A stretch of 64,000 bases of DNA from Owenia fusiformis (lineage: Eukaryota; Annelida; Polychaeta; Sabellida; Oweniidae). The stretch spans positions 20,843,181-20,907,180 of the forward strand of contig CAIIXF020000010.1 of NCBI GenBank assembly GCA_903813345.2. The letters run 5' to 3'. Both the position numbers and the translations under genes were made by a program. Of the stretch, positions 51,301 through 62,619 are shown piece after piece; within the stretch, counting starts at the first letter, position 1, and each line of letters starts with the position of its first letter. The notes beneath the pieces were generated by a model. The model was given only the letters and a program-made list of their open reading frames with translations. It had not been told where the DNA came from and did no database searches.

Positions 51301-54300
51301 ATTGATAATAACAAAATAACTAATAACATGACACTTAATAACATCTTCAGAAGGAAAGCCTCAAACACCTATATATGTATACCATCGAATAATAGTTGAA
51401 GGGCAGTTTATTTGTATCGACATGCATCAATAAATGGTATTTTAAAACCCTTCATATCTTATCATTGTGTAGTGTACAGGGCACCTTACAAACAAAACGG
51501 CTTCTAATGGTCGATATATTGATACTGGCTACTTCATAATAAATCAATTACGAGATAAGGCTTATCAGTATCATTGGATACGACAGCACAAAGGGCAACA
51601 TTTCACAATATAAACTCTAGACGTGTCCGATTTTCTCATTGGTGTTGTGTTAATTCCAAAAATACAATAGCCTACCATGAACATTAATAAGAATGACATA
51701 ATTTCAGTTTTCATAATTAAGTTATTTGAGCTTTTTCTCAATAGGAAAAAACTTTTGATACTGAGGGTACTTCTAAGTATTGCAGTGTTACTTACTGAAA
51801 CATGTGTGTAAGTAAGTATGTAAGTATTACCTTTTCACATGCCCATCCGTGTGCAATATGTCTTATCTCGGGTTAAAGTCAGTTTATAACTTCGATTTAT
51901 GTAATGAATGATGGAAAATGGTGAATAAAAAAATGAAAATTATATTTCCTGCCATTGTATATAATTTATATAACTAGGGGTGTAGCATAGTAATAGGGAG
52001 TTTAAGCTTGCAATATTTTTCACAACCTAAAAGTGAACGGAAAATATTTAAGCGATGCATTTGTATGGGCGATTGGTCATACGTATAGGTTAGCGTTTCC
52101 ATTTTATATGCAAGCTTGAACCGATCCCTAATAAGAAGTCGGACCAGCCAACACGTTCACTTTCCAATGAAAGACGTCATACAAATGGCGTTAGCACGGT
52201 TAGCACCTCCTTTGAATGAGCGGGAAAACATACGCCTTCTTCGTACATCTTGCATAAACTAAATATCAAATTTTAGTGACCCATGGTAGAACAAACTGAA
52301 CGTTTATTACTTGTTTTAAACTTAAACGTAATGGTAAAATAATAGGATGGGTGCAGCATTAACGGCTTGCAAATATCAGCTTCAGTGTGGGGTGGAGTTG
52401 GCATTGGTCCTTTATATATTTAACCTACTGAGCACCGAACTGAGCATCGACATTGAACATCCTCCCTGATATTTAAATGTTCTATTTTTAAATACACACG
52501 ATGACGTATGTTTCATGGGCAGCCATATGTATTTTTCATTGCCCTCTAGTTTACCTGTACTTCACAAAACAATAAATCTTTATTTTGTATAACCAAGTTC
52601 GTCTACAGGCAGGTGACTCAATGGCGATGCTCTATACCCAAATTGCACTCGACAAAAATGGCTAGAATTTTTTCATCAAGCAACCGACTTTTTAGAGGTC
52701 AATTAATCGCGAATGTTATCTTTATATTATTTGCACTAGCGGCAGTATGCATGCTACTGAATAGTATGGTAATCAATAAAATACTGGGGTTTTGAAGCAT
52801 TCAATGAGAACTATTGTTGTTTGCAGTTTAATAAGATAATACCTTTAACAACGCTCGATGCTATATGTTGCCGATATATTACGTACTAGTATATGGTACT
52901 TCATCTGCCTGTGTCTGTTTAGTTCACTTGGCACTTTGCCCAGTATTTCAAGGCTAAATAAAAACAGACATTTCGTACTTATGTCTATTGATCGATCACT
53001 AACAATTTCATATAGCGTTCATTGTTGATCAAGTTACCAGATCACAACACAGTGAATTTAATTGTTCTATTTTTATTGATTTTTGTTCGATTGTGGTTTT
53101 CGATCTAAAATACACAATGTTAAGATACCAAAAGGTGGAGTTAACCTTTTACTCATGGGCAGATTTTTTGCAGAACCTGAGCAGGTGCACGAAGTTTCTT
53201 TTTGTGTTCTTCCATAAGACCAAAATGCGACCATGTTTAGAACTAGGTCAGTTAAGCCAAGAAAGTTAAGACGGATTTTCAGACAGACCTCTATAAATGT
53301 ATTTCTTAAGTCCCGAGGTATACCAATATTCATCATGATAATCAAAGTCAACCTCTCTCATCATGTTCAAAGTTATATATTAACTTCAACTGTTATAAAA
53401 ACAACGTACATATCTTGAGTTCGTCTGGTTGTATGATTGTTGTAATATTATTATCATAAACACAAGTTTTATTTAAAATTTCATTCATAAAATAAACGGC
53501 TTTTGTTATTCAAAAATGACTTTCATTGAACTTGAAGTTCATAAAAAATAAGTCTGTAAAGTATGAATTTAATGGCGTACTAAAGGTTACGAATGATTTA
53601 TCATTTTAGCCTCTTAGTCTATGTCAGAAAGTGGATCGTATGCCAATGTTAATCACATTTAACATGCACAATAGAGTATAAATTGAAGAGGACAGCACAG
53701 GCACCCCAGAATATCAGTTAAACACTGACCCCCAACCCCTCACACTGCACCCATACGCCCGAATCACAAGTATTTTAAGCTATGAATCTCATCTCTCATC
53801 AACAGACATTTGTTCAAAGAATGATGTTGAACCTAACCCTGAAATCCTCCAAGTAATCTGTTTCTATAACAACTCTATGATCGTAAGCTATATTTAGGAA
53901 TCTTCCGGCATTTTCCGCCGTCAGCGATCGTATATTAATCGCCACACCTCCAGTTTAAATCCCGAGCTAACCAATCAATAGCGATTGGCGGACAAACCCA
54001 TTCAGTGGCGAATTACTCGTAAATCTTGTGTATCGAAAAGTTCATGCCTTTTCCTATATAAACATTATGTACATGTGCAAATATATATAAATGTTGCATA
54101 TTGTTCAATGTTTTAAGTACCTGAGAATATCACATCGAAACCAGGTACATTAATCAAGTGCTCTAGTTAAGACCCAGTAGTAAACGACATCATACTCGTA
54201 CTAAAATCAATGTTTCATAAGTGTTAATGGAGGTCCTGCAAACTTATTTTGCTTTAAGTAAATAAGAGCGCAATATGTCAAAACAAAAAGGCACGATTTC

Positions 54301-54433
54301 CAGTTTAGCATTATCTGGATATTGGGCTGTTTTGGAACCGACAGCGTTATCTAACTATGTTTTGATATCATTTTTTAAAAATTTGTACTTTAACATTTAC
54401 TTACCGGTCGGGTGTGATGGTACTCCCTGGCAT
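30303..54433 (-). CDS. HK: Hexokinase, single catalytic domain, 12 coding exons
   Basis: Phosphorylates glucose with ATP, the first step of glycolysis, in the cytosol or at mitochondria. Exons in transcript order, all with GT-AG borders and matching phases: 54405-54433, 50510-50645, 48387-48555, 43431-43570, 43078-43153, 42744-42883, 42278-42377, 40124-40316, 39041-39196, 38553-38695, 37405-37538 and 30303-30653. The product is 588 residues. Family motifs in order: [14 protein letters not shown] (phosphate loop, about 117-130), GFTFSFP (184-190), WTKGFK (204-209), NDTTGTLM with the catalytic Asp at 242, [11 protein letters not shown] (264-274), GDNG (301-304), [10 protein letters not shown] (445-454) and EDGSGKGAA (479-487). 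It has one catalytic half, about 50 kDa, unlike the doubled vertebrate HK1-3. Oddities: a Ser- and acidic-rich C-terminal tail of about 90 residues, a basic 55-residue N-terminal extension without the hydrophobic mitochondrial anchor of HK1/HK2, and [11 protein letters not shown] where NMEWGAFGDNG is usual. The last intron is mostly a transposon. Confidence 0.93.
32676..32880. mobile_element. 205-bp MITE with TA target, inserted in transposon copy 1
   Basis: A perfect 14-bp inverted repeat CTGTATAAGTGGTA bounds it, with TA on both sides. The other transposon copy has the uninterrupted site CAATACTTGG at the same place (near 56760), proving insertion at TA. This is the pattern of Tc1/mariner-type non-autonomous elements. 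Confidence 0.92.
33197..33401 (+). pseudogene. Decayed transposon ORF fragment, copy 1 (frameshifted)
   Basis: Same sequence as the 70-codon frame at 57077-57289, but an 8-bp deletion between two CAG repeats near 33303 breaks the frame. The segment DHEEVDTHLMAHVYY, followed by [10 protein letters not shown], resembles the EEADTR...HA...S.DTDV motif that I recall from many animal transposon-associated proteins. Upstream sequence has in-frame stops, so no working protein remains. Confidence 0.5.
33767..34757. mobile_element. Nested inverted-repeat element inside transposon copy 1
   Basis: The left end has TCAACTGGTACCCAAGACAA and several tandem variants of the form GTACCCAAGA-AA-T-GT; the right end has the inverse (CTTGGGTACGACTTGTCTTG and CCAGTTGA). 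A 12-bp direct repeat ACCTTTAAAATG flanks it (33755-33766 and 34758-34769), possibly an unusually long target duplication. The interior is very AT-rich and non-coding. The same element is in copy 2, so it inserted before the host transposon spread. Confidence 0.65.
38136..38385. repeat. Tandem repeat of 86-90 bp, three copies, in a hexokinase intron
   Basis: Units contain ACAAGCTACAATATGATG, then GACTTGA, ATTAATACAGGGTGACCCAA and a TTTTACATA end; CAAACAAGCTAC recurs at 38139, 38229 and 38315. ACAGGGTG.CCCAAAAA resembles a Tc1/mariner terminus, so the array may have grown from a transposon end. Confidence 0.75.
42573..42612. repeat. Short tandem repeat, GTAGATGAGGCCG, three copies
   Basis: A 13-bp unit repeated about three times, in the hexokinase intron between exons 42744-42883 and 42278-42377. 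No function is evident. Confidence 0.8.
44141..44455. mobile_element. 315-bp hAT-like MITE in a hexokinase intron
   Basis: Ends CAGTGGCGGATCCAGG and GGATCCGCCACTG are inverted copies, matching a CAGTGGCGGATCC terminus common among animal hAT elements. The flanks share TAGAG (44136-44140 and 44456-44460), a 5-bp duplication shorter than the usual 8. The interior is rich in GGCCC/GGCCT and has a chance open frame. Confidence 0.85.
44884..44968 (+). mobile_element. 85-bp MITE, family A, with 9-bp target duplication
   Basis: Same ends as the 77-bp copies (TACCCTGCGTGCA and TGCAAAGGGTA) with 8 extra bases after the inner palindrome. A perfect 9-bp duplication TCTAAATTT flanks it (44875-44883 and 44969-44977). 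Confidence 0.87.
45886..45923 (+). other. G-rich tract, possible G-quadruplex
   Basis: Five or more runs of three or more G separated by 1-2 bases on the plus strand, in the 4.8-kb hexokinase intron. The transcript of this minus-strand gene would carry the C-rich strand, so any quadruplex would form in DNA on the non-template strand's complement. Confidence 0.5.
46524..46607. repeat. Exact 42-bp tandem duplication
   Basis: TGGGGTCGTTTTGTTTATTT and the following 22 bases occur twice in direct succession without a mismatch, which suggests a recent event. It lies in the hexokinase intron between exons 48387-48555 and 43431-43570. Confidence 0.9.
47011..47052 (+). mobile_element. Fragment of MITE family A
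   Basis: AAAGCTCTCTTTTAAGAAGC followed 14 bases later by AAAGGGTAA matches the right half of the 77-bp element. The left end is lost. A weaker relative may lie at 47991-48040. Confidence 0.45.
49112..50094. mobile_element. 983-bp non-autonomous Tc1/mariner-like element
   Basis: The left end CAGGGTGTGGGTCCATAAAA with GTGAAC and the right end GTTCACTTTTTTGGACCACC followed by CTG form an imperfect inverted repeat of about 45 bp. Both are flanked by TA (49110-49111 and 50095-50096). CAGGGTG...CACCCTG ends with a TA target are typical of this superfamily. No transposase frame is present. It sits in the second hexokinase intron. Confidence 0.85.
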
Positions 54434-54575
54434 CGTTGTATCCAATGTATCCAAATTAACGGAGACCCCGAATAAGGTACGATAGTCCCTGCGGATGATG
54501 CACGCTGATCCGATGTAGTCGAGACGGAGTCTGACCTTCAAATCACCGAGTAGGGCGGACTTAGTGCACTGTGAC

Positions 54576-54601
54576 TGTGTGCAGAGAGAGGTATATTTAT
54601 A
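54576..54601 (-). promoter_or_regulatory. HK: Predicted hexokinase core promoter
   Basis: TATAAATA on the minus strand (54594-54601) lies 25 bases before an initiator-like CACAGTC (start near 54576). This predicts a 5' UTR of about 140 bases before the ATG at 54433, whose context has A at -3. The end of a 6-kb transposon lies 58 bp upstream, so only the core promoter is native. Consensus-based inference. Confidence 0.45.
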
Positions 54602-55586
54602 CTAGCTATACTGTATATGTATGCACATACGTACTGCATAAATTGTTCTCTAACAGTATACTCGGGGTGGAAAATTTTCTAAGAGGCTCCGTTAAGGAAA
54701 AAATGACTTTATGAGCTGGATGGAATTTCTGTGGATTTTTTATTCTATTAAGGTGTCCTGCATAAAGTATTTCGCCTGCGAAGCATATAACTCTTGCGAA
54801 CATATTTAATACTGGGCCGAAGAAGACATACCTTGAATTTTTTAGAAAAAATTGGCTAAAAATGGAAACTACAAGAAGTCAAAATGTTCAACTCAAACAA
54901 AGTTGTAGCTATTCTATATCAATATTTTGTGTTATGTAAGGTTTCTCAGATGTTTCAAGACCTTCATTAGTATACTTGTGTTTAGAAATGTGACATTTAA
55001 GGACAAAATTTGGCATTTTTAATCATTTTCGCTTTCAGCATTAACATATAGTTCCTTATATCTCGAGTTTAATGCTGACTGGTTGTCGCATTTTTGATTA
55101 AATCTGTGCTTGAACATATGTTCTTCCATTTAAGGTATAGAAAATGTATAGTGGACAACCAATGTTCGTATGAGAGCTTTCAGATCTCCCCTACCCCATT
55201 TATTATGGAAAATTACCGAAAAATATGAAAAAATAAAATAACTTGAAATTATAAACTTTAACAAAGTTGTAGCTATTCTATGTCAATATTATGTGTTATT
55301 TTATGTTTTCAAGATATTTCAGAACCTATAGCGGTATACAAGTGGCTAGAAATGAGACATTTAAGGACAAAACTTGGCATTTTTTTATCATTTTCGCTTT
55401 CAGCAGTAATATATAGTTCCTCATATCTTGAGTTTTATGCTGTCTGATTGTTGCATTTTCAATCAAATCTGTTCTTGTGCATGTCTTCTTCCATTTAAGG
55501 TAAAGAAAATGTATAGTAGACAAACAATGTTCATATTAGAGCTTTCAGATCTCCCCTACCCCATCAATTATGGAAAATAAACGAGA

Positions 55587-55789
55587 CAGTGTTCTCCACA
55601 GGATTTTTCTCAAGTGGGTGAAAAATTCTCGTTTTCACAATTCACACTAAAATTGGTCAAAAATGCCATTTTTCATGATATTTCTCATTTTCAAGTGGAT
55701 GCAAATGGATTTTCAGGTGGGTCCAAGCCTCTTTTTAATATCTCAGGTGGGTGTTGCACCCTCTTGCTTTAATGCTGGGGAGATCACTG
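55587..55789. mobile_element. 203-bp insertion in transposon copy 2
   Basis: Starts CAGTGTTCTCC and ends GGAGATCACTG, imperfect inverted repeats with CAGTG/CACTG termini. CGAGA is duplicated on both sides (55582-55586 and 55790-55794). Copy 1 has a single CGAGA and no insertion at the same place (near 31697). This confirms a 5-bp duplication. Confidence 0.88.
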
Positions 55790-57076
55790 CGAGAAATATG
55801 AAAAAATAAAATAACTTGAAATTATAGACTTTCATAAAGTTGTAGCTATTCTATTATCAATATTATGTGTTATTTAATATTTTTAAGATTTCTCAGAACT
55901 TCTATTGGTATTCAAGTGGCTAGAAATGAGACATTTAAGGGCAAAACTTGGCATTTTTTAATCAATGCTGCTTTCAGCAGTAACATATAGATCCTCATAT
56001 CTTGAGTTTTATGCTGACTGGTTGATACATTTTGGATTAAATCTGTTCTCGTACATGTTTTATTCTATTTAAGGTACTGAAAATGTATAGTAGACAAACA
56101 ATGTTCATATTAGAGCTTTCAGTTCTCCCCTACCCCATTTATTAGGGAAGATGACTAGAAAATATAAAAAATAACTTCAAACTACCAGTATAAACTTTAA
56201 CAAAGATGTAACTTCTTTATGTGTTATTGATTGCTATAATTAATGTTTCAGGACCTTCATAAGTATTCTAGTGTAGAGAAATTAGACATTTAAGAACAAA
56301 ATTTGGCATTTTTCATCATTTCCACTGTTAGCAATAACATATAGTTCCTTATATCTTGAGTTTTATGCTGATTGGTTGATGGATTCTTGATCAAATCTGT
56401 TCTTTTGCCTACTTTGATTAAAGGTATTTAAAAATGTATATTGGAAAGCCTGTCATTATATTAGAGCATACATATCTCCCCTACCCCATTTATTTTGAAA
56501 AAATAACCAGAAATATAAAAACCAAACAATTTCAAAGTATAGACTTTAACAAAGTTGTCGCTATTCTATATCAATATTTTGTGTTATGTAAGGTTTCTCA
56601 GATGTTTTCAGATGTGTCAGGAACTTCATGAGTATACAAGTCTAAAGATTAGACATTCACAGTTGCAAATGGGGCGGGTATTCTCTATCTTTGTCCATTG
56701 GGCTTTTCTGGTTATGATATGTTGCAAACTGCTCATGAATCTATACAATGTATAGTACAATACTTGGAATATATTTAAAAATAATGGGGTATAGTACTGT
56801 GATAATTATAATCAGTGATCAAGCCATATTGATTGAATTCCCTCATATCAAATGCAATGTTGTCAAAGGCTTGGTGATTTCACTATTACACCTAAGGGTG
56901 GTGTAATTAGGAAGTTCATGATGGATATTGGGCTTGGGGATATTTTGGTAAATGTAAACATTGTGAAATGAAGAACAGCCAACAAGATGATTTTGGAAAG
57001 GATTACAAAATGGTAAAGCTGTCTTTGGTTTGTGAACCAATGTTACTGTATCTCTAAAATGGGATGAATTTCACTT

Positions 57077-57289
57077 ATGGCAGAGCTGCTATTGAACTTT
57101 GCAAAACTGATAGTTGCAACTTATCTATCAAATACTGATCATGAAGAAGTTGACACTCACCTTATGGCCCATGTCTATTACAGTGCTGCAGACAAGACAA
57201 AGGAGTTCAATGTTGAGAGAATTTGTATTCAGTCTGATGATACAGAATGTTGCTTGCAAAGAAGGATGAGAGTTAAAAAGAGCTCTTAA
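57077..57289 (+). pseudogene. Transposon ORF fragment, copy 2 (70 codons open)
   Basis: An ATG-started frame with DHEEVDTHLMAHVYYSAADK and later [10 protein letters not shown]. This resembles the EEADTR/DTDV motif region that I recall from animal transposon-associated proteins. The expected flanking domains are gone: in-frame stops lie upstream and the frame ends soon after. Probably the last trace of the autonomous parent. Confidence 0.5.
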
Positions 57290-57654
57290 AGTTTCTTATG
57301 TCCTTCAAGGTAGCATTCTAAATTACTATATGAATCTCAAAGTGCAATACCTATTTGAAGATATATCAAAGATGGGTGTCTTGTACCAGTACTCACAAAC
57401 AAACCTTCGTAGCAACACAAGAAACATATGTCCTTGGCAATTTGCAAATGTAAAATGGCAAAAGGCAGCGAAAATTGCTATACAAAGTTTCTAGTCAAGG
57501 GTGTATTGCTACTTGTCCATGTGGCAATAAACAACATAGTGCACATCGTTGGACAATATTTAAGGATGAGTTTCTCAGAACTATAAAAATTATTTAGAGA
57601 TCTTACATATCTGAATAGCTTGTGGTGTCATGAGCAACTTAGACCTTTAAAATG

Positions 57655-58622
57655 CTTCCTAGTCAACTGGTACCCAAGACAAGTCGTACCCAAGACAACT
57701 GGTACCCAAGACAACTCGTACCCAAGTTATTTCCAGTATTATGGGTGCATATTAGGAAAACAAATTGAGTTTGTATAATTATGTGTTATAATGTGACTCA
57801 AATAAGCCTCAATATTTTTTTGAATTTAGAAGACATTTTATTTCAATGGATTAAGTAAAGCATTTTGAATCACCTTTTTACTAATAAAACAAGTGCTTGA
57901 AGTGCTTGTTCACAACATTTTTTGTCAAACATATATATAAATAAATATAATTACAACATTGACTTTTCTACAAATGAATCAAACAATTAATTTGAGCATT
58001 TTGAGAAAGTTTAAAGGAAGTTTAATCTGTTAATTTTTTTCCAATTGGAACTAAATTGGATTATGCACATGCATACTAAGTGTAATAATATATCATGTAT
58101 GAATAAGTACCAAAATAATATTTGATATTAATAGTATACTATATTATTACTTGTATACTATTATTATATTATTCAAAATATTTTATTGCTAAATTTCATG
58201 AATATGACTTCTGATAATATGAAATCCTAGACAAATAGTTTATCTGTTTAATAAGAAATTAGGCCCAAGATTTGATGAATCAATACATTTATAATAATAC
58301 CATCTTCCAAGATGAATTAAATCTGACACTTGTTCCAAACACTCATAAACATACAATATTTAAAAAAATGATTATGAATGTGTGGAATAAACATATATCT
58401 CTTCACTCGAACATCCAATATAAAATAATAGTCAAAATAAATTGACACTCAAAGCTCAAAATGTTACAAAATTATATCAATTTCTTCTGAAAATTCTTCA
58501 AACTTCTGAACAGTATGTTACAGTTATAATATGTATATCTTTACACATTCCCAGTCCAACACTTGATTCAAAACAAAATATATGCTTGGGTACGACTTGT
58601 CTTGGGTACCAGTTGACCAGTT
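57655..58622. mobile_element. Nested inverted-repeat element inside transposon copy 2
   Basis: Counterpart of 33767-34757, with the same GTACCCAAGACAA-type ends and the same 12-bp direct repeat ACCTTTAAAATG (57643-57654 and 58623-58634). It has one fewer end subrepeat and small deletions. Confidence 0.65.
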
Positions 58623-60652
58623 ACCTTTAAAATGACTTAAATGCAGCTCTAACATAGAACCAGGGAGATTTGAAAAATCAGGCTGTTGCTGGATTAAGTT
58701 CGAGAGTTGTGAACAATCATGTCTATATAAAGACATATCCTTTGATTCATATGAGAGTAAACTGTGAAATTACAAAATTATTTCGCACTATGCTATTTTT
58801 GAGTAATCTTTTAAAAATATAGTAGTGTAGTAATTTTATCTCTAATATGTATATTTGTGTTTAAAACACATTTTCCATGCTTTGAAGATAACAAGACACA
58901 TAGTTCAATATATATGATCTAAAATATGTCAACTAATCACCATTCAACTAAAAATATAAACAACTATTGCTGAAAGTGAAAAATTGGTCATTTTGCCCAT
59001 TTATGTGTCATTTTTTGATTTTAGTGTGCTAATAAATGCTAAACTTTTGAAAAGTTTAAGAATATTATCATGCAATAATAACATTTGTGTTGGTTTTCTC
59101 ATTTAATGGTGGAGGGCAGATCTTAGACCTCTAATAAAAACATTCGTTGTCTTACATACATTTTCTTCAAGTTAAATCAGAGAAGACAGATTCAATAAAA
59201 AACATATATGAATCTATCATCAAAGAATTATAATTGTGGAAAATTATATGCTACTGCTAAATGCAGAATGCTAAAAATGCCAAATTTTAGACACATGTAA
59301 TCAAATGAAGGTTACATTAAATAATACATAGTATTGATAGAGAATAGCTACAATTGATGATTTGAAATGACTTTTTCATTTACATAAATGGGGCAGGGAA
59401 GACATGAAAGCTATAATATCAACATTGGTTGTCCAATATACATTTTCTATATCCTAAATGGAAGAAGACATGTACAAGAACAGATTTGACCAAGAATGCA
59501 CCAACCAGTCAGCATTAAACTCAAGATATAAGGACCTATATGGTATTGCTGAAAGCGAAAATGGTCAAAAAAGCCATGTTTTGTCCTTAAATGTCTCATT
59601 TCTAGGCACTAGTTTACCAATAAAGGTTCTGAAATATCTTAAAAACATTAAATAACACATAATATTGATATAGAATAGCTACAACTTTATTAAAGTTTAT
59701 AGTTTCAAGTTATTTTATATTTTCATATTTTTCTTTAATTTTTCATGATAAATGGGGTAGGGGAGATCTGAAAGCTCTAATATGACCATTGGTGGTCCAC
59801 TATACATTTTCTATACCTTAAATGGAAGAAGACATCTACAAAAACAGATTTTATTACAATTGCAACAACCAGTAAGCATAAAACTCAATATATGAGGAAC
59901 TATATATTACTGCTGAAAGCGAAAATGATTTAAAAAAATGCCAAGTTTTGTCCTTAAATGTCTCATTTCTAGGCACTAGTATACCAATAAAGGTTCTGAA
60001 ATATCTGAAAAACATTAAATAATACATAATATTGATATAGAATAGCTACAACATTGTTAAAGTTTATAAATTCAAGTTATTTTATATTTTCATATGTTTC
60101 AGTAATTTTTCATAATAAATGGGGTAGGGGAGATCTGAAAGCTCTAATATGACCATTGGTGGTCCAATATACATTTTTTGTATCTTAAATGGAAGAAGAC
60201 ATGTACAAGCACAGATTTAATTAAAATTGCAACAACCAGTCAACATTAAACTCAAGATATAAGGAACTATATGTTACTGCTGAAAGCGAAAATGATCAAA
60301 AATGCCAAATTTTGTCCTTAATTATCTTATTTCTAGACACTAGTACACTTATGAAGGTCCTTAAACATCTGAAAAACATTAAATAATACATAGTGTTAAT
60401 ATTAAATAGCTAGAGTTTTGTTTGAGTTGAACATTTTGACTTTTTGAAGTTTCCATTTTTAGCCAATTTTTTTCTAAAAAATTCAAGGTATGTCTTCATC
60501 GGACCAATATTTAGATATGTTCGCAAGAGTTATATGCTTCGCAGGCGAAATCCCTTATGCAGGAAACCCTAATAGAATGAAAAATACAGAGAAACTCCAT
60601 CCAGCTCACAAAGTCATTTTTTGCACAATTCTCACACCTTCCACCCCGAGTA

Positions 60653-61430
60653 GTAAGTCGACTATGATTTACTGGACCGCCGTATGCTAGGCTATCGCCA
60701 AACCTGTGTAACTGCTTAGTTGTTTGTATGTCCGTCTAGAAAGTAAGCTTTACTTATCTACCATAGTACACAGTGCAGTCTGACAGTATCTAGATATTTC
60801 TTATCTCGTTATGTTCAACTTACATATTAAAAGCTCTAAATACAAGCAAAAGCAAACGCATTTTTTTAGAAACGATATGGTTAATATCCTTCATTAATGA
60901 TTGTTGATAGGTAATATCATTATGGTAATACTCCAGCTGGTTGTACAAAATGTCCGTTCAATTTGTTCACAGTGTTATTCAGTTACAACGGAGTGCTATG
61001 GGGTTCAATTCATGATCGATACTAATGGGGTGTCCCTGAAGTATATTTTAAGACTCATTTCTTTACTAATGTTATAGATTGTAAAACTTGGTAGATGTAT
61101 TTGAAATATTGTTTGAAGTGTACTTTAGTTTCAACAATTTCTGTGAGAAGGGCTCTGATAAGTTAATAAAAAAAATGAACAATGTCTCACAAATTGTATT
61201 AAAGTACTGTGGTGTATTGATGTTCATTAATTATTTGAAGCTACTACAATGATAAGGATAGAGAGATCCTCCAACTACACATGGTGTAAAAATCAAAACT
61301 ACTATGCAATAACTGGTTCCCTTCGGATCGAAACATATAATTAGACTAAAATCATGCCTGTTAAAATTCAGAACTAGAAAAACAGCAACTCCACGGAGTA
61401 GCAAATCCCACCGAACAAAACATGTTTTGA
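60653..61430. other. Non-coding spacer
   Basis: AT-rich sequence between the transposon and the satellite. No exon, RNA gene or repeat was recognised. Confidence 0.5.
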
Positions 61431-62619
61431 TAAAAAATTTGAGCCAAATTCATCCATTGGTATTTGAATTATCAAAGATTATGTTTTTATAAAACATGGT
61501 TGCCATTTTGAAATTCAGCTGTCATCTTTAGATTTCTTCTTTAGCAGAGAATGTCCATCCAATAGTATTTGGGTTATCAAAGATTACTTTTTTAATGAAA
61601 AATGGCAGCCATTTTGAAATTCAGCTAACGCCTTTGAAATTTCTTCTGAAGCAGATCTCCTTTTCCCCTAAACATCAGCAAATAAAATTGGAACCAAATC
61701 CATCCACTGGTATTTGAGTTATCGTTAATTACGTTTTTTACGAAAAATGGTGGCCATTTTAAATTCAGTGGCCATCTTGTTTGTCTCTAGGCATCAGCAT
61801 ATAGAATTTGAACCAAATCCGTCATTTGGTATTAGAGTTATCAAAGGTTACGTTCTTTTATGAAAAATGGCGGCCATTTTGAAAATTAGCTACCACCTTG
61901 AAAATCCCTTATCGAGCAGAGCTCCTGTGTCCCTAGGCATCATCATGTAAAATTTGAACCAAATCCATTCAATGGTAATTGAGTTATCAAAGATAATGTT
62001 TTTTTACGAAAAATGGCCGCCATTTTGAAATTTAGCTGCCATCTTGAAAATCCTTTCTCGAGCAGAGCTCCTATGTCCCTAGGCATCAGCATCTAAAATT
62101 TAAACCAAATCCATTCAATGGTATTTGAGTTAATAAAAGATAACGTTTTTTTACGAAAAATGGCTGCCATTTTAAAATTTAGCTGCCCTCTTGAAAATCC
62201 TTTCTCGAGCAGAGCTCCTTTGTCCCTAAGCATCAGCATCTAAAATTTGAACCAAATCCATTAAATGGTATTTGAGTTATCAAAGATAACGTTTTTTTAC
62301 GAAAAATGGCCGCCATTTTGAAATTTGGCGGCCATCTTGAAAATGTCTTCTTTAGCAAGGCTCCTTTGTACCCAGGCAACAGCATATAAAATGTGAACCA
62401 AATCCATCTACTAGTATTTGAGTTATTAAAGATTATATTTTTTCCGAAAAATGGCCGCCATTTTGAATTAAGCGGCCATATTGAAAATTCCTTCTCGAGC
62501 AGAGGTCCTACACCCATAAGGCATAAGCCTATAAAATTTGAATGAAATCCGTCAACCGGTATTTGAGTTATTGCCCGGACACACGAACGGACGGACGGAC
62601 GAACGGACGGACGGACGGC
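61431..62619. repeat. About 146-bp tandem satellite ending in an ACGG microsatellite
   Basis: Roughly eight units with the landmarks GAACCAAATCCAT, GTATTTGAGTTATCAAAGAT, GAAAAATGGCCGCCATTTTG and GAGCAGAGCTCCT. GAACCAAATCC-type starts lie at about 61700, 61813, 61957, 62103, 62249, 62396 and 62538, mostly 144-147 bp apart. Each unit has a small ATGGC-GCCAT hairpin. The array ends in repeated ACGG (62580-62619) and the hairpin CCTCGAACTTCGTTCGGTGGG. The 146-codon minus-strand frame over it is a by-product of the repeat. Confidence 0.88.

Larger units (their letters stand above)
54659..60652. mobile_element. 6-kb transposon with long inverted arms, copy 2, at the hexokinase promoter
   Basis: Same ends, arms, 360-bp subunits and core as the copy at 30783-36799, in the same orientation and nearly identical. 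It has its own 3-bp duplication GTA (54656-54658 and 60653-60655). It carries an extra 203-bp insertion (55587-55789), lacks the MITE present in copy 1, and keeps the core ORF unbroken. Near 56570-56605 it has a patch matching its own first subunit rather than copy 1, a sign of conversion between subunits. Confidence 0.9.

Noticed and set aside
52613-52795. 60-codon frame with a hydrophobic C-terminal half
   Set aside because: A short frame in a hexokinase intron with no matching family, promoter or poly(A) signal; composition alone is weak evidence.
30783-60652. Single segmental duplication of 6 kb instead of two transpositions
   Set aside because: Homology stops exactly at the inverted-repeat ends, and each copy has its own 3-bp duplication.
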